NCBI RefSeq assembly: GCF_050750585.1
Contig: NZ_JBOJLM010000005.1
Span: 186,001-250,000 of the forward strand
Direction: 5' to 3'
Source of the DNA: Salinimicrobium sp050750585
Lineage (GTDB): Bacteria > Bacteroidota > Bacteroidia > Flavobacteriales > Flavobacteriaceae
Length of the DNA: 64,000 nt
Within the stretch, counting starts at the first letter, position 1. Every line of letters begins with the position of its first letter. Of the stretch, positions 1-8,575 are shown in pieces. Under the pieces are notes generated by a model, which was not told the origin of the DNA, searched no databases, and saw nothing but the letters and a program-made list of their open reading frames with translations. Both the position numbers and the translations under genes were made by a program.

Positions 1-101
1 CTGTATTCTTCCGGAAGATATTTGCAATAAAAGAACACAGAAGTGTTTATAATATTGATTTTCAACCCTTTTAGTCTCCCGACCTATTGCTAAAAGGAGT
101 G

Positions 102-132
102 CAAAAATACAACTAATATTGACAATTGTCAA
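102..132 (-). promoter_or_regulatory. Bacteroidota-type promoter reading off the left edge, overlapped by a palindrome
   Basis: On the reverse strand the -7 box TATTTTTG (102-109) fits the Bacteroidota consensus TAnnTTTG, and TTGA (129-132) lies 19 bp upstream at the -33 position. Transcription would run leftward into a leader of about 95 nt or more that leaves the window. The gene it serves is not visible; because cmk is often followed by rpsA, an rpsA leader is possible but is inference only. Confidence 0.55.
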
Positions 133-136
133 TATT
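115..136. repeat. 22-bp perfect palindrome, possible operator
   Basis: A perfect inverted repeat with no spacer: AATATTGACAA on each strand, centred between 125 and 126. It covers the -33 box and most of the spacer of the leftward promoter, which is where a repressor dimer could bind. No regulator gene is adjacent, so the operator role is inference. Confidence 0.5.
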
Positions 137-625
137 TTAGATATGAGAATCAGAAATTGTATAATGTATATTGTATAATGTGGATTCTAAGATGATCTTT
201 GCATCACATCTTAAATGTGACTTTAGCCACGAATACACGAATCTTTTGAATCATTCATATTTCCCGCTGATTTCGCAGATATACGCAGATAAAAACGAGA
301 GCTGCCAAAAGGATTCATCTTCAAATCAACAAATCTTCAAATCTTCAAATTAAGCCATTGGAATTTGGCCCTCCTGCGCTTTGGCTTCGGCGGGTAAATG
401 CTTGTAATTTGAAATCAACCGGAACCTCTCGACTCCGCTCGAGGTGACATTTGAGAAAGTTGGAATTTGGTGCTTATTAATTGCTAATTATTAGATGTGA
501 GATATGACATAGAAGATTAAGGAGCTGAAGGATTGTTTCCCGCAGATCACACAGATTATCGCAGATCTTCAAATCTTCAAATCAACAAATCTTCAAATCG
601 ATAATTTTTGGCATTTGGTGCTTTG
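137..625. other. Repeat-rich non-coding spacer
   Basis: About 490 bp without a convincing gene. It contains TGTATAATGTATA-like words (158-181), several CTTCAAAT repeats (318-352 and 568-600), the words GGAATTTGGTGCTT and TTTGGTGCTTTG, and a small hairpin (428-443, CTCGA/TCGAG). The short open frame at 171-353 is built of these low-complexity words and has no ribosome binding site or recognisable family. The same words recur in other spacers of the first 23 kb. Confidence 0.6.
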
Positions 626-1318
626 TTAGTTACTAATTGCCTCCTTGTAAAGCTCCAGGATCTTCTCAAATTGTCCTTCAAGCGTGAGGTGGGAATTGTC
701 TATTTCTTTTGCATCTTCTGCTTTTACAAGAGGGGAATCTTTTCGTGTGGTGTCTAAAAGGTCTCTTTCTTCGACATTTTCAAGCACCTCCTGGTAGGTC
801 ACTTCTTCTCCCCTTTCAGAAAGCTCCTTGAACCTTCTCTGAGCACGCTCCTGGGCACTGGCTGTCATGAAAATTTTAAGCTCGGCATTTGGAAAAACCA
901 CTGTCCCAATATCACGCCCGTCCATTACAATGCCTTTTTCCCTGCCCATTTCCTGTTGTTGCGCAACCAGCATTTCCCGCACCTGTGGCACCGCTGCAAT
1001 CTTACTCACATATTGGGAAACCTGCATTTGTCGGATCTCTTTTTCCACATTCTCAGCATTTAGGTACATTTCACCAAAACCCACTTCAGGATTAAAGATA
1101 AACTTCAGTTTTATAAGGGAAAGATCGGCTATAAGTCCGGCAACATCAAAATTATTTTCAGAAATAAATTTTTTCCGCAGCGCATAAAGGGTAACTGCCC
1201 TATACATCGCGCCAGTATCTACGTATACGTAGCCTAACTCTTTGGCTAGCTGCTTTGCCACGGTACTTTTACCTGTTGATGAAAACCCGTCTATTGCAAT
1301 GGTGATCTTTCTGGTCAT
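626..1318 (-). CDS. cmk: Cytidylate kinase
   Basis: Phosphorylates CMP and dCMP to the diphosphates with ATP in the cytoplasm, feeding CTP and dCTP synthesis. The 230-residue product has the P-loop GFSSTGKST at residues 11-19 right at the N-terminus, VDTGAMYRA near 33-41 and the nucleoside-monophosphate-kinase segment DGRDIGTV at 133-140; length is normal for the family. The ATG start sits 7 residues before the first beta strand of the P-loop fold. It follows lon on the same strand after 159 bp, but a terminator separates the two, so it is probably transcribed on its own. Confidence 0.96.
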   Translation of the reverse strand: MTRKITIAIDGFSSTGKSTVAKQLAKELGYVYVDTGAMYRAVTLYALRKKFISENNFDVAGLIADLSLIKLKFIFNPEVGFGEMYLNAENVEKEIRQMQVSQYVSKIAAVPQVREMLVAQQQEMGREKGIVMDGRDIGTVVFPNAELKIFMTASAQERAQRRFKELSERGEEVTYQEVLENVEERDLLDTTRKDSPLVKAEDAKEIDNSHLTLEGQFEKILELYKEAISN

Positions 1319-1434
1319 AAATGTTGGTTCTTCAGCTTAAAGAGCCAGAAATAAAGACTCTCAAAAATGCCATTTTTGGCACCTCTGCAAAAATAGGTAT
1401 TTCTTACAGGTTTAAAAGGAAATCGTTCTTAAAC

Positions 1435-1460
1435 AAAAAAAGCCCCGCTGTTAGCGGGGC
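1435..1460 (-). terminator. Intrinsic terminator of lon
   Basis: Perfect 8-bp stem GCCCCGCT/AGCGGGGC with a 3-nt loop; on the reverse strand it is followed by seven T. It lies 18 bp behind the lon stop codon. Confidence 0.9.
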
Positions 1461-1477
1461 CTAGTTTCAATTACCTT

Positions 1478-3928
1478 CTATAACTGTTTAGGATTTTTAA
1501 CCTTCTCATCGAGGATAGCCAGGTCAATGACCTCAGACATTTCCTTCACATAATGAAAAGTAAGGCCATTAAGATATTCTTCTTTAATATCTTCTATATC
1601 CCTTCGGTTTTCTACACAAAGTATGATCTCTTTAATGTGGGCCCTTTTTGCAGCGAGGATCTTTTCTTTGATCCCGCCCACCGGAAGCACTTTACCCCGC
1701 AAGGTGATCTCTCCCGTCATGGCGATGCTTTTCTTCACTTTTCGCTGGGTGAATAACGACACAAGGGAAGTAAGCATGGTAATTCCTGCACTGGGGCCAT
1801 CTTTTGGAGTAGCACCTTCGGGCACGTGAATGTGAACATTATATTTCTCAATTACCTCGGGGTCTATCCCAAGGGCTTCAGCATTTCCTTTAATATATTC
1901 CAAAGCAATGGTAGCCGATTCTTTCATCACTTTCCCCAGGTTCCCGGTAATATTGAGGGAGCCTTTTCCTTTAGAAAGAATAGATTCAATAAACAGGATA
2001 TCTCCTCCTACCTGCGTCCAGGCCAGGCCTGTAACCACCCCGGCAGTCTCGTTATCTTCATATTTGTTGCGCTCGAGTTTGGGGCTGCCTAAAACATCAA
2101 GTACATCTGAATCTTTTATTTTGATATTGTATTCCTCTTCCATCGCCATATTCTTGGCAGCATATCGCACCATTTTGGCAATCTGCTTTTCAAGGCTACG
2201 CACACCAGATTCCCTGGTGTAACCCTCAACTATCTTCTCCAGCTGTTTTTTGCCAATTTTCAGGTTGTCTTTGGTAAGGCCGTGTTCTTTTAATTGCTTC
2301 GGAAGTAAATGCTGTTTCGCAATCTCAACTTTCTCTTCAATGGTATATCCGGTCACGTTGATGATCTCCATCCTGTCACGTAACGCCGGCTGAATGTTAC
2401 CCAAATTATTTGCAGTAGCAATGAACATCACCTTGGAAAGGTCAAAAGGCATTTCCAGGAAATTGTCGTGAAATTCACTGTTTTGTTCGGGATCCAACAC
2501 CTCCAGTAAAGCTGAAGAAGGGTCTCCACTATGACCTATACTCAGTTTATCAATCTCGTCAAGAACAAAAACAGGGTTGCTGGTTCCTGCCTTTTTGAGA
2601 GACTGAATAATCCTACCCGGCATAGCACCGATATAAGTTTTTCTATGCCCCCTTATTTCGGCCTCATCTCTAAGTCCGCCAAGGGAAACCCGCACATATT
2701 CTCTGCCTAAAGCTTCGGCAACAGAACGGCCCAGGCTGGTCTTACCAACTCCTGGAGGCCCGTAGAGACATAAAATAGGAGATTTCATGTCATTTCTAAG
2801 CTTAAGCACCGCAAGGTATTCTATGATCCTTTCCTTCACGTCTTCAAGACCGTAGTGATCGCGGTCAAGAATACGCTGGGCACGCTTAAGGTCGAATTTG
2901 TCTTTACTGAAGTCATTCCACGGCAGTTCCAGGAACAGGTCCAGGTAATTCCGCTGAATGGAATATTCGGCCACCTGCGGATTCATCCGCTGCATTTTGG
3001 ACAATTCTTTAGTGAAGTGCTCTTTTACATTTTCAGACCATTTCTTCTTCTTAGCGCGGGCACGCATTTCTTCCACTTCCCCTTCATGAGAAACGCCACC
3101 CAGTTCTTCCTGGATGGTTTTCATTTGCTGGTGAAGAAAGTATTCCCGCTGCTGCTGGCTCATGTCACTTTGCACTTTGCTCTGAATGTCATTGCGAAGT
3201 TCCAGCTTGTGATACTCCACATTCATGAACTTAAGCGTGGAAAGTGCACGTTCTTTAAGATCATTGGTTTCAAGCAGCTTCTGTTTCTCCTCTACAGAAA
3301 GATTCATGTTTGAAGAGACAAAATTGATCAGGAACGAAGGACTTTCAATATTTTGAATGGCGAAAGAAGCTTCCGAAGGTATATTAGGGCTGTTCTTAAT
3401 GATTTGTAAAGCCAGCTCTTTTATTGACTCGATAATAGCTTTAAATTCCTCATTTTCTTCTGCAGGACGTGCCTCGGGCACTTCAATGATCCTGGCCTTC
3501 AAAAATGGCTTATCGGCAATCACTTCATCTACTTCAAAACGCTTTTTACCCTGGATGATCACAGTAGTGTTTCCATCGGGCATTTTAAGAACTCTAAGAA
3601 TCCTTGCAACTACACCAATCTTATTAATATCCTGCGCAGTGGGATTTTCTACCTTCTCATCCTTTTGAGAAACCACCCCAATAACCTTAGTATCGTTGTT
3701 GGCTTCATTAATAAGTTTTATAGAAGCATCCCGACCTGCCGTGATAGGTATTACCACCCCGGGAAAAAGCACTGTATTTCTCAAAGGTAAAATAGGTAAT
3801 ACTTCAGGAAGGTCTTCCTTATTTATTTCTTCTTCATCTTCAGGCGTCATTAGGGGAATCAATTCTGCATCTTCATCTATTCCCTGTAATGACAGACTGT
3901 CAAGATTTTTAAATTTTGTTCTGCCCAT
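1478..3928 (-). CDS. lon: ATP-dependent Lon protease
   Basis: Homohexameric AAA+ serine protease that degrades misfolded and regulatory proteins in the cytoplasm. The 816 residues show the family layout: N-terminal substrate-binding domain (about 40-240), coiled linker, AAA+ module with Walker A GPPGVGKT (390-397) and Walker B VFVLDEID (453-460), and the C-terminal protease domain with the Ser-Lys dyad, Ser713 in DGPSAG and Lys754 in GGIKEK. An acidic stretch of about 40 residues precedes the Lon N-domain, as in other Bacteroidota Lon proteins. The spacer upstream is 218 bp and divergent from the ECF sigma gene. Recognition is unambiguous. Confidence 0.98.
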   Translation of the reverse strand: MGRTKFKNLDSLSLQGIDEDAELIPLMTPEDEEEINKEDLPEVLPILPLRNTVLFPGVVIPITAGRDASIKLINEANNDTKVIGVVSQKDEKVENPTAQDINKIGVVARILRVLKMPDGNTTVIIQGKKRFEVDEVIADKPFLKARIIEVPEARPAEENEEFKAIIESIKELALQIIKNSPNIPSEASFAIQNIESPSFLINFVSSNMNLSVEEKQKLLETNDLKERALSTLKFMNVEYHKLELRNDIQSKVQSDMSQQQREYFLHQQMKTIQEELGGVSHEGEVEEMRARAKKKKWSENVKEHFTKELSKMQRMNPQVAEYSIQRNYLDLFLELPWNDFSKDKFDLKRAQRILDRDHYGLEDVKERIIEYLAVLKLRNDMKSPILCLYGPPGVGKTSLGRSVAEALGREYVRVSLGGLRDEAEIRGHRKTYIGAMPGRIIQSLKKAGTSNPVFVLDEIDKLSIGHSGDPSSALLEVLDPEQNSEFHDNFLEMPFDLSKVMFIATANNLGNIQPALRDRMEIINVTGYTIEEKVEIAKQHLLPKQLKEHGLTKDNLKIGKKQLEKIVEGYTRESGVRSLEKQIAKMVRYAAKNMAMEEEYNIKIKDSDVLDVLGSPKLERNKYEDNETAGVVTGLAWTQVGGDILFIESILSKGKGSLNITGNLGKVMKESATIALEYIKGNAEALGIDPEVIEKYNVHIHVPEGATPKDGPSAGITMLTSLVSLFTQRKVKKSIAMTGEITLRGKVLPVGGIKEKILAAKRAHIKEIILCVENRRDIEDIKEEYLNGLTFHYVKEMSEVIDLAILDEKVKNPKQL

Positions 3929-4146
3929 ATCTGTTTTTAAGTCAAACTGTCACTGCAGTTATTATATCATTATCTGTTAAGTTACTTTACTACCTTTACT
4001 CATACTGTGTTACAGGCGATTAAAGTACATTTTAGACACATTATTTCAATTCTTATGCCAACGTACAGAAAATCAATTAAAAGAAAAATCTTCGAAACTG
4101 TAACAATCTCTGTTCTATCTCATCTTTATAGTAAAGCTTTTAGATT

Positions 4147-4707
4147 TTGACACTAACCACCACACATATTGATGAGCTTTTGGAGAAATGCCGCCGGGGA
4201 GACGAGCGTGCCCAAATGAAAGTGTATAAAAAGTACAGCAAAGCGATGTACAACGTGGCGCTGCGCATTGTAAAAGACTCTGCGGAAGCTGAAGACATTA
4301 TGCAGGAATGCTTCTTAAAAGCCTTTGACAAACTTGACACTTTTGAAGGGACATCAACATTTGGCGCATGGCTTAAAAGGATAGTGGTAAACCACAGCAT
4401 AGGAGTGTACAATAAAAACACCCGGTATACTGAAGTGGAATACCACGACCAATTCAAGCATGCAGCCGATGAATCGGCAGGGATAGCTTCCGAAGAAGAA
4501 GAGCAGAATCCAAAAGTAAAGATGATCTTAAAGACCATGGAATCTTTAAAAGAAAATTACCGGGTAGCCTTAATCCTCCATTTAATTGAAGGTTATGATT
4601 ACGAGGAGATATGTGAAATTTTAAACATTACCTACGCCAATTGCAGAACAACAATTTCACGGGCTAAAGAAAGCCTTCGCACCAAATTACTGAGCTATGA
4701 AAAATGA
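4147..4707 (+). CDS. ECF-type RNA polymerase sigma factor
   Basis: Sigma-70 family extracytoplasmic-function factor of 186 residues directing RNA polymerase to a small regulon. Region 2 is seen as AMYNVALRIV followed by EAEDIMQECFLKAF (about 37-62); region 4 as YRVALILHLIEGYDYEEI with the helix-turn-helix NCRTTISRAKESLRTKL at the end. The predicted start is TTG; no ATG gives a full region 2, so TTG is preferred. The last 11 bp overlap the next gene, indicating translational coupling to a membrane protein that is the likely anti-sigma factor. Target promoters cannot be told from the sequence. Confidence 0.9.
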   Translation: MTLTTTHIDELLEKCRRGDERAQMKVYKKYSKAMYNVALRIVKDSAEAEDIMQECFLKAFDKLDTFEGTSTFGAWLKRIVVNHSIGVYNKNTRYTEVEYHDQFKHAADESAGIASEEEEQNPKVKMILKTMESLKENYRVALILHLIEGYDYEEICEILNITYANCRTTISRAKESLRTKLLSYEK

Positions 4708-5260
4708 TAACGATTTAAAGGACCTTTTTGAGGGGCTGGATTTCGATATTGCCGAACCTACACCACGGCATGAAGATCGCTTCAGGGAAAAACTACGGCA
4801 ACGCCCTCAAATAAAGAAACCCAGGCACAACGGATTAATTAGCCTGTGGCTTCCTGTGATGGCAATAGCAGCAAGTTTTCTTGTAGCAGTACTCATCTTT
4901 CAGGGGGTATTTAACAACCCCTTTACAGGAGAACAGGAACTGGCAAATGTTTCACCAGAGATGAAGCAAACCCAGGAATTCTATTCTTCGGTAATAAGAA
5001 CTGAACTAGCCGCATTAAAGGAGCAAAAAACACCCGAAAATGAAGCAGTGATCAATGATGCTCTAACTCAACTGGACATCCTTGAAAAGGATTATGAAAC
5101 CTTAAAAAAAGACCTGGGAAAAAGTGGCCACGATCAAAGAGTGATCTACGCTATGATAACAAATTTTCAAAAAAGAATTGACCTGTTAAAAATGGTACTT
5201 GAAAAAGTAAATGACATAAACACCCTAAAAAACACAAATCATGAAAACAAAACTATATAA
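4697..5260 (+). CDS. Single-pass membrane protein, putative anti-sigma factor
   Basis: A 187-residue protein with a charged cytoplasmic N-terminus (1-45), one transmembrane helix (about 47-70) and a mostly helical periplasmic part. This topology, and the overlap with the upstream ECF sigma gene, fit an anti-sigma regulator holding the sigma factor at the inner membrane. I see no zinc-binding HxxxCxxC signature, so it is not a classical ZAS anti-sigma protein; the role rests on context. The C-terminal half (105-180) is rich in Lys, Glu and Leu and may form a coiled coil. Overlaps the next gene by 20 bp. Confidence 0.65.
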   Translation: MKNDNDLKDLFEGLDFDIAEPTPRHEDRFREKLRQRPQIKKPRHNGLISLWLPVMAIAASFLVAVLIFQGVFNNPFTGEQELANVSPEMKQTQEFYSSVIRTELAALKEQKTPENEAVINDALTQLDILEKDYETLKKDLGKSGHDQRVIYAMITNFQKRIDLLKMVLEKVNDINTLKNTNHENKTI

Positions 5261-6338
5261 GGCTTTGATCGTCCTCTTCCTTATCCCGGCAGTAGCCTGT
5301 GCAGAAGGAGATCTTAGAGGAAAGTATACCAAACAAAAACGAGTACAAAAAGAATTCAAAGTGTCGGCCAATGACATGCTGAAGATCTCCAATAGCTACG
5401 GCAACATCGACGTTGTAACCTGGAACCAAAACCGCGTAGAAATTGATGTCATTGTTCGAACAAACGGGAATGACGAAGAAAAGGTTGAACAACGCCTAAG
5501 GGAAATTGATGTTGCTTTTAACCAAACCAGTGGGCAGGTAACAGCAAGAACCATTCTGGAAAAAAACAATAATAATTCCTTTTGGGGAAGTCTTTTTGGC
5601 GGTAGCAGCAGCAATGTTAACATAGAGATCAACTACAGGGTGAAAGCCCCGGTAACCAACCGTGTAGATCTTTCTAATGACTACGGAAGCATTAACCTCG
5701 ACAAGCTTAAAGGTGATGCTCAAATCTCCTGTGACTACGGAAAGATCATGATAGGCGAACTTCACGGGAATAACAACCAGCTGGATTTTGACTACACCCG
5801 AAACAGCAGCATTGGCTATGTAAAACGTGCTAGGATCAACGCCGATTACTCTGAGTTCACCATAGATGAAGCCGGAACCCTGGACCTGAGTGCCGATTAT
5901 ACAGATTCCAACATTCTAAAAGTAGAACATCTATCTTTCAACAACGACTACGGCTCCCTAAAAGTGGAAAAATTAAAGAACATGAAAGGAGAAGGCGATT
6001 ACCTGGGAATAAAACTGGGACTTTTGTACGGCAGCCTCAATCTCAATATGGATTACGGTTCACTGGTAATTCAAAAGATCATGCCCAGCTTTAAAGACAT
6101 CAATATCAACAGCGATTACACCGGAGTGAAGCTGGGATATGACAGGGAAGCCCCTTTTAGCTTTGAGATAAAAACGGCTTATGGAGGTGTTAATGGAGTA
6201 AATAACAGTAACTTCACTGTAAATAAACGCAACCAAAGCGGCAGTGATAATTATTACCAGGGATACCACCGCACCGAAAATACAGGAGGAAAAATCTATG
6301 TAGATTCCAGCTATGGCAGTGTTTCCTTTACCGATTAA
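5241..6338 (+). CDS. Exported DUF4097-like beta-helix protein
   Basis: 365 residues with a signal peptide (residues 1-21, cleavage near ACA). The mature part repeats short blocks starting with Asp-Tyr (DYGSI, DYGKI, DYSEF, DYTDS, DYGSL, DYTGV), spaced about 20-30 residues, as in the DUF4097/DUF4098 putative adhesins that form right-handed beta-helices. The start overlaps the preceding gene, so it belongs to the sigma factor operon and may be a target or sensor component. A Gly/Ser/Asn-rich loop (about 110-125) interrupts the N-terminal region. Exact function unknown. Confidence 0.75.
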   Translation: MKTKLYKALIVLFLIPAVACAEGDLRGKYTKQKRVQKEFKVSANDMLKISNSYGNIDVVTWNQNRVEIDVIVRTNGNDEEKVEQRLREIDVAFNQTSGQVTARTILEKNNNNSFWGSLFGGSSSNVNIEINYRVKAPVTNRVDLSNDYGSINLDKLKGDAQISCDYGKIMIGELHGNNNQLDFDYTRNSSIGYVKRARINADYSEFTIDEAGTLDLSADYTDSNILKVEHLSFNNDYGSLKVEKLKNMKGEGDYLGIKLGLLYGSLNLNMDYGSLVIQKIMPSFKDININSDYTGVKLGYDREAPFSFEIKTAYGGVNGVNNSNFTVNKRNQSGSDNYYQGYHRTENTGGKIYVDSSYGSVSFTD

Positions 6339-6375
6339 TATTTAAAGAACATCAATCACCCAAAAAACAATAATC

Positions 6376-7110
6376 ATGAAAAAATTATTATCAACACTTT
6401 TTGTAGCCCTCTTTTGTATCACCGCAACCCAGGCACAATGGTGGCAGGGAACCAAAAAAATAGACGGCAACGGGAATATGGTTTCAAAAACCAGGACAGT
6501 ACCAAGTTATGATGCAGTATCTCTTACCGGCTCTATGGATGTGATCCTGGTAAAAGGCAGGGAAGGAAGTTTAAAAATTGAGGCCGAAGAAAACCTGCAA
6601 CAGCATATTGAAACCGAAGTTAGTGGCGGAAGGCTCAAAATTTCAGTTGAGAAAGGCTATTCTTTAAATCCTTCCCGAAATAAGGGCATTACCATTACCG
6701 TTCCTTTTACAGATATTGAAGAGGTGAGCTTAACAGGGTCTGGCGACATACGCTCCAATGACCTGGTGAAATCCAGCAATTTCTCTATCAACATCACCGG
6801 TTCGGGTAATGTAAAACTTCCGGTTGAAACCAGGAATGCTTCAGCAAGTATTACAGGATCTGGGGATATTGACCTCTCTGGCAAGGCCGAAGATTTTGAT
6901 TGCAAGGTAACAGGATCTGGAGATATAAGTGCTTTCGATTTTAGGTGTAAAAACGTTTCTGCAATGGTAACAGGATCGGGAGATATTCAGGTTTATGCAT
7001 CAGAATCTTTAAAAGCCAGCACTCCGGGTTCGGGAGATATCGAATACAGGGGAAATCCTAAAAAAGAGGATTTCAGGACTATGGGTTCTGGATCTATCAG
7101 CAAAAACTAA
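6376..7110 (+). CDS. DUF2807 (GIN-domain) secreted protein
   Basis: 244 residues with a clear signal peptide ending in TQAQ (residue 20). From about residue 115 on, the motif GSGDI or a variant recurs seven times, spaced about 15-21 residues, each marking a turn of the predicted beta-solenoid of the DUF2807 head domain (putative auto-transporter adhesin in older annotation). It lies 37 bp behind the DUF4097-like gene and likely shares its transcript, giving a four-gene unit: sigma factor, membrane regulator and two solenoid proteins. No membrane anchor is visible. Confidence 0.85.
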   Translation: MKKLLSTLFVALFCITATQAQWWQGTKKIDGNGNMVSKTRTVPSYDAVSLTGSMDVILVKGREGSLKIEAEENLQQHIETEVSGGRLKISVEKGYSLNPSRNKGITITVPFTDIEEVSLTGSGDIRSNDLVKSSNFSINITGSGNVKLPVETRNASASITGSGDIDLSGKAEDFDCKVTGSGDISAFDFRCKNVSAMVTGSGDIQVYASESLKASTPGSGDIEYRGNPKKEDFRTMGSGSISKN

Positions 7111-7126
7111 GACTTCAGAAGTAACT

Positions 7127-7189
7127 GCGGCTTAAAGACCTCATCCCGGAAGGGTGTCAAAAAGGGGGTTTTAAGCCGCGTCTTTTTTT
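7127..7189 (+). terminator. Intrinsic terminator of the sigma-factor operon
   Basis: Stem GCGGCTTAAA (7127-7136) with TTTAAGCCGC (7170-7179), followed by a run of seven T (7183-7189). The right arm and the T run double as the last codons and stop of the convergent MFS gene. Confidence 0.75.
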
Positions 7190-8511
7190 GAAAGTTTTCC
7201 CGTACGAGGCACCTTCAGCAGTAAAAATACTCCGATCAAAAAGAAGGCAGTAAGAAAAAGAATTGAATACCTGATGCTCCCAAAGACCTGGGTTACCAAA
7301 CCATAAAGCGACATCCCTATCACAATGCCAATTTTTTCTGAAACATCATAAAAACTGAAGTAACTGGTAGTGTCCGGCGTGTCTTGAGGCAGCATTTTGG
7401 AATAAGTAGAGCGTGAAAGGGTTTGTATACCGCCCATTACCAGCCCTACAAGCCCTGCAGCGATATAGAACTGCATAGGTGTTTTTACAAAAAATGCGTA
7501 AATGCAAATGCCAATCCACAGTACATTTACCAGGATAAGAGTCTCAATATTTCCCATTTTTGAAGAGAGCCGGGAAGTTATAGTTGCTCCTGCCACAGCC
7601 ACCAGCTGAATTAACAGTATACTTACAATCAATCCTGTTGTTGCATCCTGCCCTGTCCAGTTCACTTCTTCTATGCCAAAATAAGTGGCGATCAACATCA
7701 CGGTTTGTACCGCCATACTGTACACAAAAAAGGCCCGCAGATACTTCTTTAACTGCAGATTATTTTCAAAAGACCTCCAGATCATTCTAATTTCTTTGTA
7801 CCCGTTAAAAAGTACATCTCGCGTGAGTTTTTCTTTCTTGTTGCCTTTTGGAAGATAATAATAAGTGATCTGGCTAAACCCAATCCACCAGATCCCGGTA
7901 AGCACGAAGGAAATACGGGTGGGCATGGCTTCACTTTCAAACCCGAACCACTCGTAGTTAAGTACCAGCATAAGGCACATGAGCAGAAGAATTACACTCC
8001 CAACATACCCCAAAGAAAATCCTTTTGCACTTACCTTATCCTGTTGGTTAGGAAAGGCAATATCGGGCAGGTAGGAATTGTAGAAGACAAGGCTGGCCCA
8101 GAATCCCACCAGCGCAAGAAAATAACAGACCAGTCCAAAAATGAGGTTTTCGAGACTAAACCAGAATAACCCGATGCAGGACAGGGCGCCAAGGTAGCAG
8201 AAGAATTTCAGAAAGTTTTTTTTATTCCCCACATAGTCTGCAATCCCCGAGAGGAACGGACTTATCACAGCCACCAGCATAAATGCCATGGCGGTCACGT
8301 AACTAATGAGGGAATCGTTATTGAAATTTAAACCAAAAAGTTGCACGGTATCCTGTATCACCCTGCCGTCTTCATCTTTCACGATAGTGAGAGCAGCATA
8401 GAAAATAGGGAAAATGGTAGAAGCTATTACAAGGCTGTAGACCGAATTTGCCCAGTCGTAAAAAGCCCAGGCATTGAGCAATTTTTTACTTCCCTTGGGG
8501 AGTTTTTTCAT
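7171..8511 (-). CDS. MFS transporter, UMF1 family
   Basis: A 446-residue inner-membrane transporter with about 11-12 hydrophobic helices. The N-terminal segment WAFYDWANSVYSLVI is the hallmark of the UMF1/Atg22-like branch of the major facilitator superfamily; the C-terminal half carries GLVMGGIQTLSRSTYSKMLP, the typical loop of that branch. The substrate is unknown. I start at the Met at 8511, since an upstream Met (8538) would place the start inside the terminator of the preceding gene. The 3' end overlaps the convergent operon terminator. Confidence 0.88.
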   Translation of the reverse strand: MKKLPKGSKKLLNAWAFYDWANSVYSLVIASTIFPIFYAALTIVKDEDGRVIQDTVQLFGLNFNNDSLISYVTAMAFMLVAVISPFLSGIADYVGNKKNFLKFFCYLGALSCIGLFWFSLENLIFGLVCYFLALVGFWASLVFYNSYLPDIAFPNQQDKVSAKGFSLGYVGSVILLLMCLMLVLNYEWFGFESEAMPTRISFVLTGIWWIGFSQITYYYLPKGNKKEKLTRDVLFNGYKEIRMIWRSFENNLQLKKYLRAFFVYSMAVQTVMLIATYFGIEEVNWTGQDATTGLIVSILLIQLVAVAGATITSRLSSKMGNIETLILVNVLWIGICIYAFFVKTPMQFYIAAGLVGLVMGGIQTLSRSTYSKMLPQDTPDTTSYFSFYDVSEKIGIVIGMSLYGLVTQVFGSIRYSILFLTAFFLIGVFLLLKVPRTGKLSKKDAA

Positions 8512-8524
8512 GGAGTAACAAATT

Positions 8525-8550
8525 AAAAGAGCTGCCAATTTTGGCAGCTC
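8525..8550 (-). terminator. Intrinsic terminator of the M48 protease gene
   Basis: Perfect 10-bp stem GAGCTGCCAA/TTGGCAGCTC (8529-8550) with a 2-nt loop, followed on the reverse strand by TTTTAATTTG. It lies between the M48 peptidase and the MFS transporter. Confidence 0.75.
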
Positions 8551-8575
8551 CTAAAATACTGTTTTTTTAAGACCT

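Noticed and set aside
171..353. Open frame of 60 codons in the left spacer
   Set aside because: Made of low-complexity repeat words, no ribosome binding site, no family resemblance.
2855..3313. 152-codon open frame antisense to lon
   Set aside because: Lon is unambiguous over the whole stretch; antisense frame only.
4140..4538. 132-codon open frame antisense to the sigma factor gene
   Set aside because: Shadow of the sigma factor on the opposite strand; Ser-rich composition without motifs.
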